A stretch of DNA of 55,832 bases from Pseudomonadota bacterium (GTDB lineage Bacteria; Pseudomonadota; Gammaproteobacteria; Burkholderiales; Burkholderiaceae_C). Under the pieces are notes generated by a model. It saw only the letters and a list, made by a program, of their open reading frames with translations, did no database searches and had not been told where the DNA came from. This document shows, one piece after another, positions 36,802-44,640 of the stretch (positions within the stretch are counted from its first letter, which is position 1; every line of letters begins with the position of its first letter). The translations under genes were made by a program, and so were the position numbers. The DNA lies in assembly GCA_023460715.1 (NCBI GenBank), contig JAEWPH010000241.1, forward strand, positions 1 to 55,832, in the 5' to 3' direction.

Positions 36802-38529
36802 ATGTCTGTTGAAATGATCGCCGTCCTGCTCTTGCTGCTGCTGATCGCGGCGCTGGTGGGCGCCGTGCTGCTGCGACGCCCGCGCGTCGACCTGCCGCCC
36901 GAGTGGCTGGCGCGGCTGCAGGCGCTGGAAGCCACCACGCAGTCCACGCAGCTGGCGGTGGCCAAGAACGACGGCGCGCTCGACGGCATGGCGCAGCAGC
37001 TGCGCGGCTTCACGCAGACCACGCAGGGCACGCTGGAGGGCCTGCGCGGCGCGGTGGACGAGCGCCTGGCGCAGGCCGTGGCCGAATCGCGCACCGGCCG
37101 GGCCGAGCTGCTGGCGGCCTTCGGCGCCTTCGAGGCCAAGCTGGAGCAGCGGCTTGCGCAAGGCCAGGCCGACGCCACCGTAGCGCGCAAGGAGCTCTCG
37201 GAGACCTTGCTCGCCTTCCGCACCGAACTCACGCAGACCGCGCAGTCGCTGGCGTCCGACAGCGTGCGCTCGCGCGAGGCCCTGGCCGAGAGCACGAAGC
37301 TGTTCGAGCAGCGCATCCAGGAGCGCTTCGAGGCGCTGACCCAGGCCACACGCGGCACGCTGGATTCGCTCAAGGGCGACATCCACACGCAGCTCGGCGC
37401 CGTGTCCACGGCGCTGAAGGACCAGCTGGAGGCCAACGGCCAGCAGATCCGCAACCAGTTCGCCGTGCTGCAGGACGCCGTCTCGCAGCAGTTGGCCGGC
37501 ATGGCGCAGGGCAGCCAGCAGAACGCCGAGGCGCTGCGCGGCGCGCTGAACGAGCGGCTGCTGGCCATCCAGACCGACAACACCGCCAAGCTCGAGGAAA
37601 TGCGCCGCACGGTGGACGAGAAGCTGCACGCCACGCTGGAGCAGCGCCTGGGCGAGTCGTTCAAGCTCGTCAGCGACCGGCTGGAGCAGGTGCACAAGGG
37701 GCTGGGCGAAATGCAGACGCTGGCCGGCAGCGTGGGCGACCTGAAGCGCGTGATGACCAACGTGAAGACGCGTGGCACCTGGGGCGAAATGCAGCTGGGC
37801 GCGATCATCGAGAACGTGCTCACGCCCGACCAGTTTGCGCGCAACGTCAAGGCCGTGCCGGGCAGCGACGACCTGGTCGAATTCGCCATCCGCCTGCCGG
37901 GCCGCGGCGATGAGCAACCCGTGTGGCTGCCCATCGACTCCAAGTACCCCGTCGAGCAGTACCAGCGCCTGCTGGACGCGCAGGACGCGGCGGACAAACC
38001 TGCCATCCTCTCGGCCGGCAACGCATTCGAGACCTCGATCAAGCTCGAAGCCAAGAAGATCTTCAGCAAGTACGTCTCGCCGCCGCACACCACCGACTTC
38101 GCCGTGCTGTACCTGCCCACCGAGGGCCTGTTCGCCGAAGTCATCCGCCGCCCCGGTCTGGTGGAGGCCGTGCAGAACGACTGCCGCGTGATGATCACCG
38201 GCCCGGCCAATCTGGCGGCCATGCTCAGCAGCCTGCAGATGGGCTTCAAGACGCTGGCGATCGAGAAACGCTCGTCCGAGGTGTGGGGCGTGCTCGGCTC
38301 GGTGAAGACCGAGTTCTCCAAGTTCGGCGAGATCGTCGAGTCGGCCAAGAAATCCATCGACGCGGCGGCCAAGAAGTTCGACGACGTGGGCGTGCGCACG
38401 CGCGCCATCCAGCGCAAGCTGCGCGACGTGCAGGAGCTGCCCGCGCCCACGGCCTCCACGGCGGCGGGCACGGCTTTGCCGGTGCCGCCGGCGCAGGCGG
38501 GGCTGTCGCTGGACGACGAAGGCGAATGA
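36802..38529 (+). CDS. rmuC: DNA recombination protein RmuC
   Basis: 575 residues. An N-terminal transmembrane helix (about 4-24) precedes a very long coiled coil rich in Glu/Gln/Ala/Leu (about 40-310). The RmuC nuclease-like domain at about 320-530 has GDLKRVMTNVKTRGTWGEMQLGAIIENVL, LPIDSKYPVEQYQRL, HTTDFAVLYLPTEGLFAEVI and ITGPANLAAMLSSLQMGFKTL. RmuC limits inversions at short repeats and is predicted to be a PD-(D/E)XK-type nuclease. The C-terminal 40 residues are disordered. The MFS gene begins 1 base after its stop. Confidence 0.95.
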   Translation: MSVEMIAVLLLLLLIAALVGAVLLRRPRVDLPPEWLARLQALEATTQSTQLAVAKNDGALDGMAQQLRGFTQTTQGTLEGLRGAVDERLAQAVAESRTGRAELLAAFGAFEAKLEQRLAQGQADATVARKELSETLLAFRTELTQTAQSLASDSVRSREALAESTKLFEQRIQERFEALTQATRGTLDSLKGDIHTQLGAVSTALKDQLEANGQQIRNQFAVLQDAVSQQLAGMAQGSQQNAEALRGALNERLLAIQTDNTAKLEEMRRTVDEKLHATLEQRLGESFKLVSDRLEQVHKGLGEMQTLAGSVGDLKRVMTNVKTRGTWGEMQLGAIIENVLTPDQFARNVKAVPGSDDLVEFAIRLPGRGDEQPVWLPIDSKYPVEQYQRLLDAQDAADKPAILSAGNAFETSIKLEAKKIFSKYVSPPHTTDFAVLYLPTEGLFAEVIRRPGLVEAVQNDCRVMITGPANLAAMLSSLQMGFKTLAIEKRSSEVWGVLGSVKTEFSKFGEIVESAKKSIDAAAKKFDDVGVRTRAIQRKLRDVQELPAPTASTAAGTALPVPPAQAGLSLDDEGE

Positions 38530-38530
38530 C

Positions 38531-39730
38531 GTGGACGGGGCGCTGGCGCGGCTGATCCTGGGGCAGATCTGCATCCACGCCTGCATGGCGGGCATGCGCA
38601 TGGCCGCGCCGCTGCTGGCGCTGCGCGAGGGCTACAGCGCTGCGGCTGTCGGCGTACTGCTGGCGCTGTTCGCGCTCACCCAGGTGTTTCTGGCGCTGCC
38701 GGCGGGGCGCTTCGCCGACCGGCACGGGCTCAAGCGGCCGGTCGCCTATTCGGTGGCCCTGGCCTCCGCGGGCGCCGGGCTGGCGCTGGCGTTTCCGGTG
38801 TTCCCGGTGCTGTGCGTGTCGGCGCTCATGACGGGCGGCGCCACGGGCGCGGCCACCATCGCGCTGCAGCGGCACGTGGGCCGCGCGGCGCACGACGCCA
38901 CAGCCCTGCGGCGCGTGTTCAGCTGGCTGGCCATCGGGCCGGCGGTGTCCAACTTCATCGGGCCGTTCGCCGCGGGCCTGCTCATCGACCATGCCGGCAG
39001 CGTGCTGGGGCAGGGTGCCGGCAGCACCACGGGCTACCGGGCGGCCTTCGCCTTTATGGCCGTCCTGCCGCTGGCCACCTGGTTCTGGGTGCGGCACACG
39101 GTGGAACTGCCCCCGGTGATCGCCGCGGCCGGCGGCCCGCGCCGCCGCGCCTGGGACCTGCTGGCCGAGCCCGGCTTTCGCCGCCTGCTCATCGTCAACT
39201 GGCTGCTGTCCTCGTGCTGGGACGTGCACACCTTCGTCGTGCCGCTGCTGGGCCACGAGCGCGGCCTGTCGGCGTCGGTCATCGGGACCATCCTGGGCGC
39301 GTTCGCCATCGCCGCGGCGCTGATCCGCGTGTTGATGCCTCTCGTCGCGGCGCGCCTGCGGGAGGCGGCCGTGGTGACCGGGGCGATGGTCGCCACGGCG
39401 CTGCTGTTCGCGGTCTATCCGCTCATGCCCACGGCCTGGACGCTGGGCGTCTGCTCGGTGCTGCTGGGCTTTGCGCTGGGCTCCGTGCAGCCCATGATCA
39501 TGAGCATGCTGCACCAGCTCACGCCGCCGGCGCGCCACGGCGAGGCGCTGGGCCTGCGGCTCATGACCATCAACGCGTCGAGCGTGCTGATGCCGGTGCT
39601 GTTCGGCTCGGCCGGCGCGCTGATCGGCGTGGCCGGGCTGTTCTGGGTGGTGGGTGCCACGGTGGGCGGCGGCGCGCGCGTGGCCTGGCGCATGGGCGCA
39701 GGCCCGGCCGGTGAGCATCCGCCGCACTGA
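38531..39730 (+). CDS. MFS transporter
   Basis: A 399-residue, 12-helix permease in two six-helix halves. The cytoplasmic loop 2-3 motif is GRFADRHGLKRP at about residues 58-69 (G-x-x-x-D-R-x-G-R/K-[KR] type). The centre is a charged loop around RRRAWDLLAEPGFRRLL, and loop 8-9 has a degenerate partner. Substrate unknown. Starts with GTG at 38531, one base after the rmuC stop, so it is probably translated from the rmuC mRNA. An alternative start at MRMAAPLL would lose part of helix 1. Confidence 0.88.
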   Translation: MDGALARLILGQICIHACMAGMRMAAPLLALREGYSAAAVGVLLALFALTQVFLALPAGRFADRHGLKRPVAYSVALASAGAGLALAFPVFPVLCVSALMTGGATGAATIALQRHVGRAAHDATALRRVFSWLAIGPAVSNFIGPFAAGLLIDHAGSVLGQGAGSTTGYRAAFAFMAVLPLATWFWVRHTVELPPVIAAAGGPRRRAWDLLAEPGFRRLLIVNWLLSSCWDVHTFVVPLLGHERGLSASVIGTILGAFAIAAALIRVLMPLVAARLREAAVVTGAMVATALLFAVYPLMPTAWTLGVCSVLLGFALGSVQPMIMSMLHQLTPPARHGEALGLRLMTINASSVLMPVLFGSAGALIGVAGLFWVVGATVGGGARVAWRMGAGPAGEHPPH

Positions 39731-39774
39731 GGCGGCGGGGCGGCGGCACAGCCTGTACTTGCTGTTGCGCTATT

Positions 39775-39818
39775 GAATGAATAGCTGGATGCGCAGTATC
39801 CACGGGCGCTAGAGGCCC
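39775..39818 (+). repeat. Dispersed hairpin repeat, copy 7 (diverged)
   Basis: GAATGAATAGCT, a decayed GCGC...GGGCGCT stem, then GGCC, between the convergent MFS and LOG genes. Confidence 0.55.
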
Positions 39819-39867
39819 AAAAGGCTTGAAGTCCGGCGCTGGAGGCCGCGCCGGCCGGCTCCGCCGC

Positions 39868-40728
39868 TCAGAGCTTGTAGAACGCCTTGATCACGTCCCA
39901 GGCTTCCTGCGGATCGTCGGTGTAGTGGAAGAGGTTCAGGTCGGCCTCGGAGATGGTGCCCTGCTCGACCAGCGCCTCGAAATTGACCAGCTTCTTCCAG
40001 AACGCCGTGCCGAACAGCACGATGGGCACGGGCTTGGCCTTGCCGGTCTGCACCAGCGTCAGCACCTCGAACAGCTCGTCCAGCGTGCCGAAGCCGCCGG
40101 GGAAGGCCACCAGCGCCTTGGCCCGCATCATGAAGTGCATCTTGCGCAGCGCGAAGTAGTGGAACTTGAACGACAGCGAGGGCGAGATGAAGCGGTTGCC
40201 GCTCTGTTCGTGCGGCAGCGCGATATTGAGGCCCACATTGAGCGCGCCGGCTTCGTGCGCCCCGCGGTTCGCCGCTTCCATGATGCCGGGGCCGCCGCCG
40301 GTGCAGATGTAGATGCGGTCGGCGGGCTGCTGGGCTTCGCTGTGCTCGGCGACCAGGCGCGCGAACTGGCGGGCCAGATCGTAGTAGTGCGCGTTCTTCA
40401 CGGCCAGCTGGGCGCGGGCGATGCGGACGGTGTCGCCGCTCGCCTCGGCCGCCTGCAACTGCTCGGCGGCCTCGTCGGGCGCCACGAAGCGCGCGCTGCC
40501 ATACACCACCACGGTGTTCTCGATGCCCTGGGCGGTCTGGCCCAGGTCGGGCTTGAGCATTTCCAGCTGGAAGCGGATGCCGCGCGTCTCGCGGCGCAGC
40601 AGGAATTCGGGGTCGGCGAACGCCAGCCGATAGGCATCGGCGTGCAGCGGATTGCCGTTCACGGCGTGGTTCTGCAGTTCGGCCCAGGCATTGGCCAGGC
40701 GGCTGTCGTTGAGTTCGTTGGATTCCAT
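39868..40728 (-). CDS. LOG family protein (TIGR00730), long form
   Basis: 286 residues. An N-terminal extension of about 95 residues precedes the Rossmann-fold lysine-decarboxylase-like domain. VVYGSARFVAP, CTGGGPGIMEAANRGAHEAG and the catalytic signature PGGFGTLDELFE (about 201-212, preceded by MMRAKALVAF) are visible. Predicted nucleotide 5'-monophosphate phosphoribohydrolase of the long bacterial type. It shares only the core motifs with the short LOG at 201-794. The ATG at 40728 gives MESNELNDSRLANAW. It lies 62 bases after crcB and is probably co-transcribed. Confidence 0.9.
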   Translation of the reverse strand: MESNELNDSRLANAWAELQNHAVNGNPLHADAYRLAFADPEFLLRRETRGIRFQLEMLKPDLGQTAQGIENTVVVYGSARFVAPDEAAEQLQAAEASGDTVRIARAQLAVKNAHYYDLARQFARLVAEHSEAQQPADRIYICTGGGPGIMEAANRGAHEAGALNVGLNIALPHEQSGNRFISPSLSFKFHYFALRKMHFMMRAKALVAFPGGFGTLDELFEVLTLVQTGKAKPVPIVLFGTAFWKKLVNFEALVEQGTISEADLNLFHYTDDPQEAWDVIKAFYKL

Positions 40729-40790
40729 GGGTGCTGGGTAAAGACGAAGAGAAGGGCTGCGGGCGGGTGCCGGCCCCTGGGGCAGAGGAC

Positions 40791-41171
40791 TCAGCGTGCG
40801 AGCCACCACAGGGCGCTGCGCATGCCGGCGAAGGTGAGGGCGAAGGAGCCGCCCACATGCAGCGCCAGGGTGGCCAGGGCCACACCATAGCGCTGCTGCG
40901 TGAGCATGGTGACGACCTCGGCCGAGAAGCTGGAGAAGGTGGTGAGCGTGCCCAGAAAGCCGGTGATGATCAGCAGGCGCCAGGCAGGGTCGATGTCCGG
41001 GCGCTGCGTGAACACGGCGATGGCGATGCCGATCAGGTAGCCGCCGATGAGGTTCACCGCCAGCGTGCCCCAGGGCAGCCAGCCGCCCGGATTGAGCCAG
41101 AGCGCAAAGCCCCAGCGCAGCAGGGCGCCGATGCAGGCGGCAAGGCAGATCACGGCGACGTTGAGCAGCAT
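40791..41171 (-). CDS. crcB: Fluoride exporter CrcB (Fluc)
   Basis: A 126-residue, four-helix membrane protein forming dual-topology dimeric F- channels. The family motifs are GALLRWGFALWL, GTLAVNLIGGYLIGI and GFLGTLTTFSSFSAEVV, with the paired Phe residues of the fluoride path. The start ATG at 41171 is standard. The 5' region shows no fluoride-riboswitch core. The low-complexity Q/N gene lies further upstream, separated by a terminator. Confidence 0.95.
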   Translation of the reverse strand: MLLNVAVICLAACIGALLRWGFALWLNPGGWLPWGTLAVNLIGGYLIGIAIAVFTQRPDIDPAWRLLIITGFLGTLTTFSSFSAEVVTMLTQQRYGVALATLALHVGGSFALTFAGMRSALWWLAR

Positions 41172-41248
41172 GGGGGCTAATTATCCGGCACCCGTGTTGC
41201 GATTCGGTGCAGGCTGCGCTTGGCAAGCTCCCGCGGCGCTCACCAATG

Positions 41249-41276
41249 AAAAACGCCCACCATCGAGGTGGGCGTT
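41249..41276 (-). terminator. Terminator of the Q/N-rich gene
   Basis: AACGCCCACC (41252-41261), ATCGA loop, GGTGGGCGTT (41267-41276). On the minus strand it is followed by T5. Confidence 0.88.
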
Positions 41277-41313
41277 CCGGCCGGTGGCGATCCGGCGGGA
41301 TGGCAGCGAGCCG

Positions 41314-41523
41314 TCAGCGGTTCTGGTTCTGGCTCTGGTTGCGCTGCTGGTTTTGCGGGTCGTTATTGACCTGGTTCTGGCTCTGGTTCACTTCCGAGCC
41401 TTGCTGACGCTTCTGGTCGTTGGTCTGCTGTTGCTGGTCGTTCTGCGGGTTCTGCTGGTCTTGCTGAGGCTGCTGGCCCGGTTGCTGTTGCGGGTTTTGC
41501 TGACCTTGGGATGGGTTGGCCAT
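41314..41523 (-). CDS. Small Gln/Asn-rich low-complexity protein
   Basis: 69 residues, of which 29 are Gln and 13 Asn (about 61%), with Pro, Asp, Ser and Arg making up most of the rest and no hydrophobic core, signal peptide or Cys. It is convincing as a gene: ATG at 41523 with AGGAGA 5-8 bases upstream, a stop, and a dedicated terminator 37 bases on. The N-terminus is MANPSQGQQNPQQQPGQQPQ. I do not recognise a family. The composition resembles prion-like or stress-induced disordered proteins, but function is unknown. Confidence 0.75.
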   Translation of the reverse strand: MANPSQGQQNPQQQPGQQPQQDQQNPQNDQQQQTNDQKRQQGSEVNQSQNQVNNDPQNQQRNQSQNQNR

Positions 41524-41643
41524 GGAAGTCTCCTGTCATGTGTGGTCTGCACAGGCAACATCGCCTGTGAACCCATTGAGCGGTCCGGCGCGGTGGACAC
41601 GGGTCGGCGGTGACAGCGCCCCAGCGTAGGAGAAGGGCGGGGC

Positions 41644-41672
41644 AAAAAAGACAGCCCGCACGCGGCGGGCTG
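41644..41672 (-). terminator. Orphan minus-strand terminator in a gene-free gap
   Basis: CAGCCCGC (41652-41659), ACGCG loop, GCGGGCTG (41665-41672). On the minus strand the run TCTTTTTTG follows. A second hairpin CTTGCG-AAAT-CGCAAG lies just upstream at 41675-41690. No minus-strand gene precedes it: the gap 41524-41831 has none and the next gene is on the plus strand. It may end an unannotated small RNA. Confidence 0.55.
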
Positions 41673-41831
41673 AACTTGCGAAATCGCAAGAGAGGGAGTG
41701 TCGAGGGGCATCGACCAATGCAGTTTCAGGGCCTGACAGGGCCGGGGCTGTAGGACGGGCGGCCGTGCTGCTGCCGCGATTGCGGCGGCGGCCTACAGGG
41801 CAGGGGCCGGCGCTGGGAGATAGTCGCCCGC

Positions 41832-42017
41832 ATGCAAAATTCAGAGCGCTCCGCCCCCGCCCCTTATGGCAATCTCGTGTACCGCGCCCCTGTGGAGCCC
41901 ACGCACCAGGATGATGAAGACGGCGCCACTTTCTGGATGGCCTGTGCCCTGGTCGGCGTGTTCATCGTGATCGCCGTGACCTTCGTGGCTGCCACGGGCC
42001 TCGGCGCACCCCAGTAA
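41832..42017 (+). CDS. Small single-pass membrane protein, hypothetical
   Basis: 61 residues. A hydrophilic N-terminal half (MQNSERSAPAPYGNLVYRAP, then acidic HQDDEDG) precedes one strong transmembrane helix at about 35-57 (FWMACALVGVFIVIAVTFVAA). No known domain is recognised. Its short C-terminus ends GLGAPQ. It has no obvious ribosome site and stands alone between opposite-strand neighbours, so confidence is moderate. Clean codon use and the well-formed helix favour a real gene. Confidence 0.6.
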   Translation: MQNSERSAPAPYGNLVYRAPVEPTHQDDEDGATFWMACALVGVFIVIAVTFVAATGLGAPQ

Positions 42018-42078
42018 GAGCACCTTCCAAGCGCGTGGCCAGCGGCCGCCGCGCCACCGCCCGCGCTGGATTGGTCCG

Positions 42079-42897
42079 TCAGTAGCCCGCGCTGGGACGC
42101 GCGGGCACGGTGGCCGCCACCGCTGCGGCAGCCGCACCCGGGAACTGCGTGCGCAGCTTGCGTGCCGCGTTCACGAACATCAGAACGTCCACCCCGACCG
42201 CCACGAAGGTACAGCCCAGGTCCAGGTAGCGCTGGGCCAGCGCCGGATCGGATGTCAGCGTGCCGGCCGCCTTGCCGCTGGCGATGATGGTCTTCATGGC
42301 GGACTCGATGGCGGCCTGCACCTCCGGGTGTCCGGGGTTGCCGCGGTGGCCCATCGACGCGGCCAGGTCCGCCGGGCCGATGAACACGCCGTGCACCCCA
42401 TCGACCGCGCAAATCGATTCCAGGTGGGCGAGGGCGGTCGTCGTCTCTGCCTGTACCAGCAGGCACACCTCGTCATCCGCTACGTTCAGGTAGTCGGTAC
42501 GTGCGCTCCACTGCGAGACGCGGCCCACCGCGCTGCCCACGCCGCGAACGCCGCGCGGCGGGTACTGCGTGGCGGCCACGATGGCGCGGGCCTGCTCGGC
42601 GGTGTCCACCATGGGCACCAGCAGCGTCTTGGCGCCGATGTCCAGCATCTGCTTGATGAGCGCCGTGCTGCCTTCCACCACGCGCACCACCGGCTGCGCC
42701 GCGTGCGGTGCCACGGCCTGCAGCGCCCCCAGCGTGCGGCGCAGGTCGTTGGGCGCATGCTCGCCATCGATCAGCAGCCAGTCGTAGCCGCAGGTGGCGG
42801 CCGCCTCGGCCAGGTACGGCTCGGCCATGGACAGCCACAGGCCCACCTGGGGCTGACATGCGGCGAGGGCGGTCTTGAAGGGGTTGTGTGCGGGCAT
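42079..42897 (-). CDS. HpcH/HpaI family aldolase
   Basis: A 272-residue class II pyruvate aldolase. It has YDWLLIDGEHAPNDLRRTL, then RVVEGSTALIKQMLDIGAKTLLVPMVDTAEQA. The metal-ligand Glu is in LVQAETTTALAHLE and the Asp region in GVFIGPADLAASMGHRG. Family members cleave 4-hydroxy-2-oxoheptanedioate (HpaI) or 5-keto-4-deoxyglucarate (GarL) to pyruvate plus a semialdehyde. The following aldehyde dehydrogenase and UxaA-like dehydratase suit either route. The last about 15 residues are an Ala-rich tail beyond the usual family end. Confidence 0.92.
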   Translation of the reverse strand: MPAHNPFKTALAACQPQVGLWLSMAEPYLAEAAATCGYDWLLIDGEHAPNDLRRTLGALQAVAPHAAQPVVRVVEGSTALIKQMLDIGAKTLLVPMVDTAEQARAIVAATQYPPRGVRGVGSAVGRVSQWSARTDYLNVADDEVCLLVQAETTTALAHLESICAVDGVHGVFIGPADLAASMGHRGNPGHPEVQAAIESAMKTIIASGKAAGTLTSDPALAQRYLDLGCTFVAVGVDVLMFVNAARKLRTQFPGAAAAAVAATVPARPSAGY

Positions 42898-43006
42898 GGT
42901 GTCTCGATTCAGTGAAAGAAAGGCAGAGGCTCAGCGAAGGGGCGTGGCGCGTGCGACTGGCGCGGCGCGAGCCAGAGACGCCGAGCAAGGGCCGCCCCGC
43001 AGCGAG

Positions 43007-43078
43007 GGCGTCGTCCCTCTGCCCGCCGTGCGCAGCACGGCGAGAGCGGAGGGAAGGCGCGCAGCGCCTCAGGGAGGT
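43007..43078 (+). repeat. Second dispersed repeat type, copy B
   Basis: GGCGTCGTCCCTCTGCCC..GCGCAGC then AAGGCGCGCAGCGCCTCAGG, the same block order as at 17528-17672 but more compact. It lies in the 191-base gap between the aldolase and the aldehyde dehydrogenase genes, immediately beside the dehydrogenase stop (43089), and contains GGCGC-GCA-GCGCC. Confidence 0.55.
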
Positions 43079-43088
43079 GTCGTGGCAT

Positions 43089-44561
43089 TCAATCCAGCCC
43101 ACCTTGGCACACATACTTGGTGTGCAGGTAGTCCTCCAGCCCGTGCGTGGAGCCTTCGCGGCCGTAGCCCGATTCCTTCACGCCGCCGAAGGGCGCGGCC
43201 TCGGCGGCCAGCGCGCCTTCGTTGATGCCGACGATGCCCGTCTCCAGCGCGTCCGCCACGCGCCAGATGCGGCGCACGTCCTGGCTGTAGAAGTACGCGG
43301 CCAGGCCGAACGGCGTGTCGTTGGCGGCAGCGATCACCTCGGCTTCGTCGGTGAACACGGTCAGCGGCGCCACGGGCCCGAAGGTTTCCTCGCAGGCGCA
43401 GGCCATGGTGGCGTCGGCCCCGGTGAGCACCGTGGGCGCGTAGTAGGTGGCGCCCAGCGCCGTCAGGCGCTTTCCGCCGGTGAGGACCTTGGCACCCTTG
43501 GCGATGGCGTCCTGCACGTGGCGCTCGATCTTCTCCACGGCGCGGTCGTTGATCATGGGGCCGATCTGCGAGGCCGGGTCGCTGGCCGGACCCACCTTCA
43601 GCCCGCTCACGCGGGCCGCCAGCTGGGTGGCGAAGGCGTCGTGCACCTGGGCGTGCACGAACACGCGGTTGGGGCACACGCAGGTCTGGCCGCCGTTCCT
43701 GAACTTGGCGGCCATGAAGCCCTCCACGGCCGCGCCGATATCGGCGTCTTCGAACACGATGAAGGGTGCGTTGCCGCCCAGCTCCAGCGAGAGCTTCTTG
43801 AGCGTGTCGGCGCTGCGGCGTGCCAGGTGCTTGCCCACGGGCGTGGAGCCGGTGAAGGTGATCTTGCGCACGCGGCTGTCATCGAGCCACACATCGACCA
43901 CCTCGGGCGTCTTCTCGCGCGAGGCCGTGACGATGTTCAGCACGCTCGGCGGCACGCCGGCCTCGTGTGCCAGCAGCACCAGGGCGAGCGAGGTGAGCGG
44001 CGTGTCTTCCGCCGGCTTGCAGACCACCGTGCAGCCGGCAGCCAGCGCCGGCGCGATCTTGCGCGCGATCATCGCGGCGGGGAAGTTCCACGGCGTGATG
44101 GCGGCCACCACGCCCACGGGCTCCTTCAGCGCGAACATGCGCCGGCCCGGCACGGGCGCGGGGATGACCTCGCCGTTCATGCGCGTGGCCTCTTCGGCAA
44201 ACCATTCGATGTAGCTGGCGGCATAGGCCACCTCGCCCTTGCCCTCCACCAAGGGCTTGCCCTGCTCCAGCGAGATGAGCCGGCCCAGGTCGTCGGCATG
44301 GGCCAGCACCAGGTCGTTCCAGCGCTTGATGATGGCCGCGCGCTGCTTGGCGGGCACCTTGCGCCAGGCCGGGAAGGCCGCATGCGCGGCGTCCAGCGCG
44401 GCGCGTGCCTCGGCCGCGCCCGAGTCGGGCACCTGGGTGACGACGGCGCCGGTGGCCGGGTCGGTCACGGGCAGCAGCGCGCCGGCCGGGCCGGGCTGCC
44501 ACTGGCCGGCGATGAAGTTGGCGCTGCGGATGAGGTCGGTGCGGGTCAGGGTCAGGGACAT
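43089..44561 (-). CDS. NAD(P)-dependent succinate-semialdehyde dehydrogenase type
   Basis: A 490-residue aldehyde dehydrogenase. The cofactor loop is ITFTGSTPVGKHLARRSADT, the catalytic Glu is in LSLELGGNAPFIVF and the nucleophile Cys in GGQTCVCPNRV (about residue 294; E about 260). EETFGPVAPL and a C-terminal GGVKESGYGREGSTHGLEDY are GabD-like. It could oxidise succinate semialdehyde (the HpaI product), tartronate semialdehyde or 2-oxoglutarate semialdehyde; sequence alone does not separate these. It is between the aldolase and the dehydratase gene. Confidence 0.9.
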   Translation of the reverse strand: MSLTLTRTDLIRSANFIAGQWQPGPAGALLPVTDPATGAVVTQVPDSGAAEARAALDAAHAAFPAWRKVPAKQRAAIIKRWNDLVLAHADDLGRLISLEQGKPLVEGKGEVAYAASYIEWFAEEATRMNGEVIPAPVPGRRMFALKEPVGVVAAITPWNFPAAMIARKIAPALAAGCTVVCKPAEDTPLTSLALVLLAHEAGVPPSVLNIVTASREKTPEVVDVWLDDSRVRKITFTGSTPVGKHLARRSADTLKKLSLELGGNAPFIVFEDADIGAAVEGFMAAKFRNGGQTCVCPNRVFVHAQVHDAFATQLAARVSGLKVGPASDPASQIGPMINDRAVEKIERHVQDAIAKGAKVLTGGKRLTALGATYYAPTVLTGADATMACACEETFGPVAPLTVFTDEAEVIAAANDTPFGLAAYFYSQDVRRIWRVADALETGIVGINEGALAAEAAPFGGVKESGYGREGSTHGLEDYLHTKYVCQGGLD

Positions 44562-44578
44562 GGCGATTTGAATGAAAT

Positions 44579-44618
44579 GGGCCTGTAGCGCTTTTACAGC
44601 AAGCGCAGGCAGCTATCG
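44579..44618 (-). repeat. Dispersed hairpin repeat, copy 8
   Basis: GGGCC..TAGCGCTT - TTACAGC - AAGCGC..AGCTATC, in the 79-base gap between the dehydratase stop and the dehydrogenase start. Confidence 0.72.
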
Positions 44619-44640
44619 TTTGTATAGCGGATGGCGTGGG

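Noticed and set aside
36688..38601. Long minus-strand open frames opposite rmuC
   Set aside because: The product is a low-complexity mirror of the rmuC coiled-coil codons; no ribosome site or domain.
41172..41250. Fluoride riboswitch upstream of crcB
   Set aside because: Neither the conserved GGNGAUGGNGUUC core nor its 3' partner is present on the minus strand.
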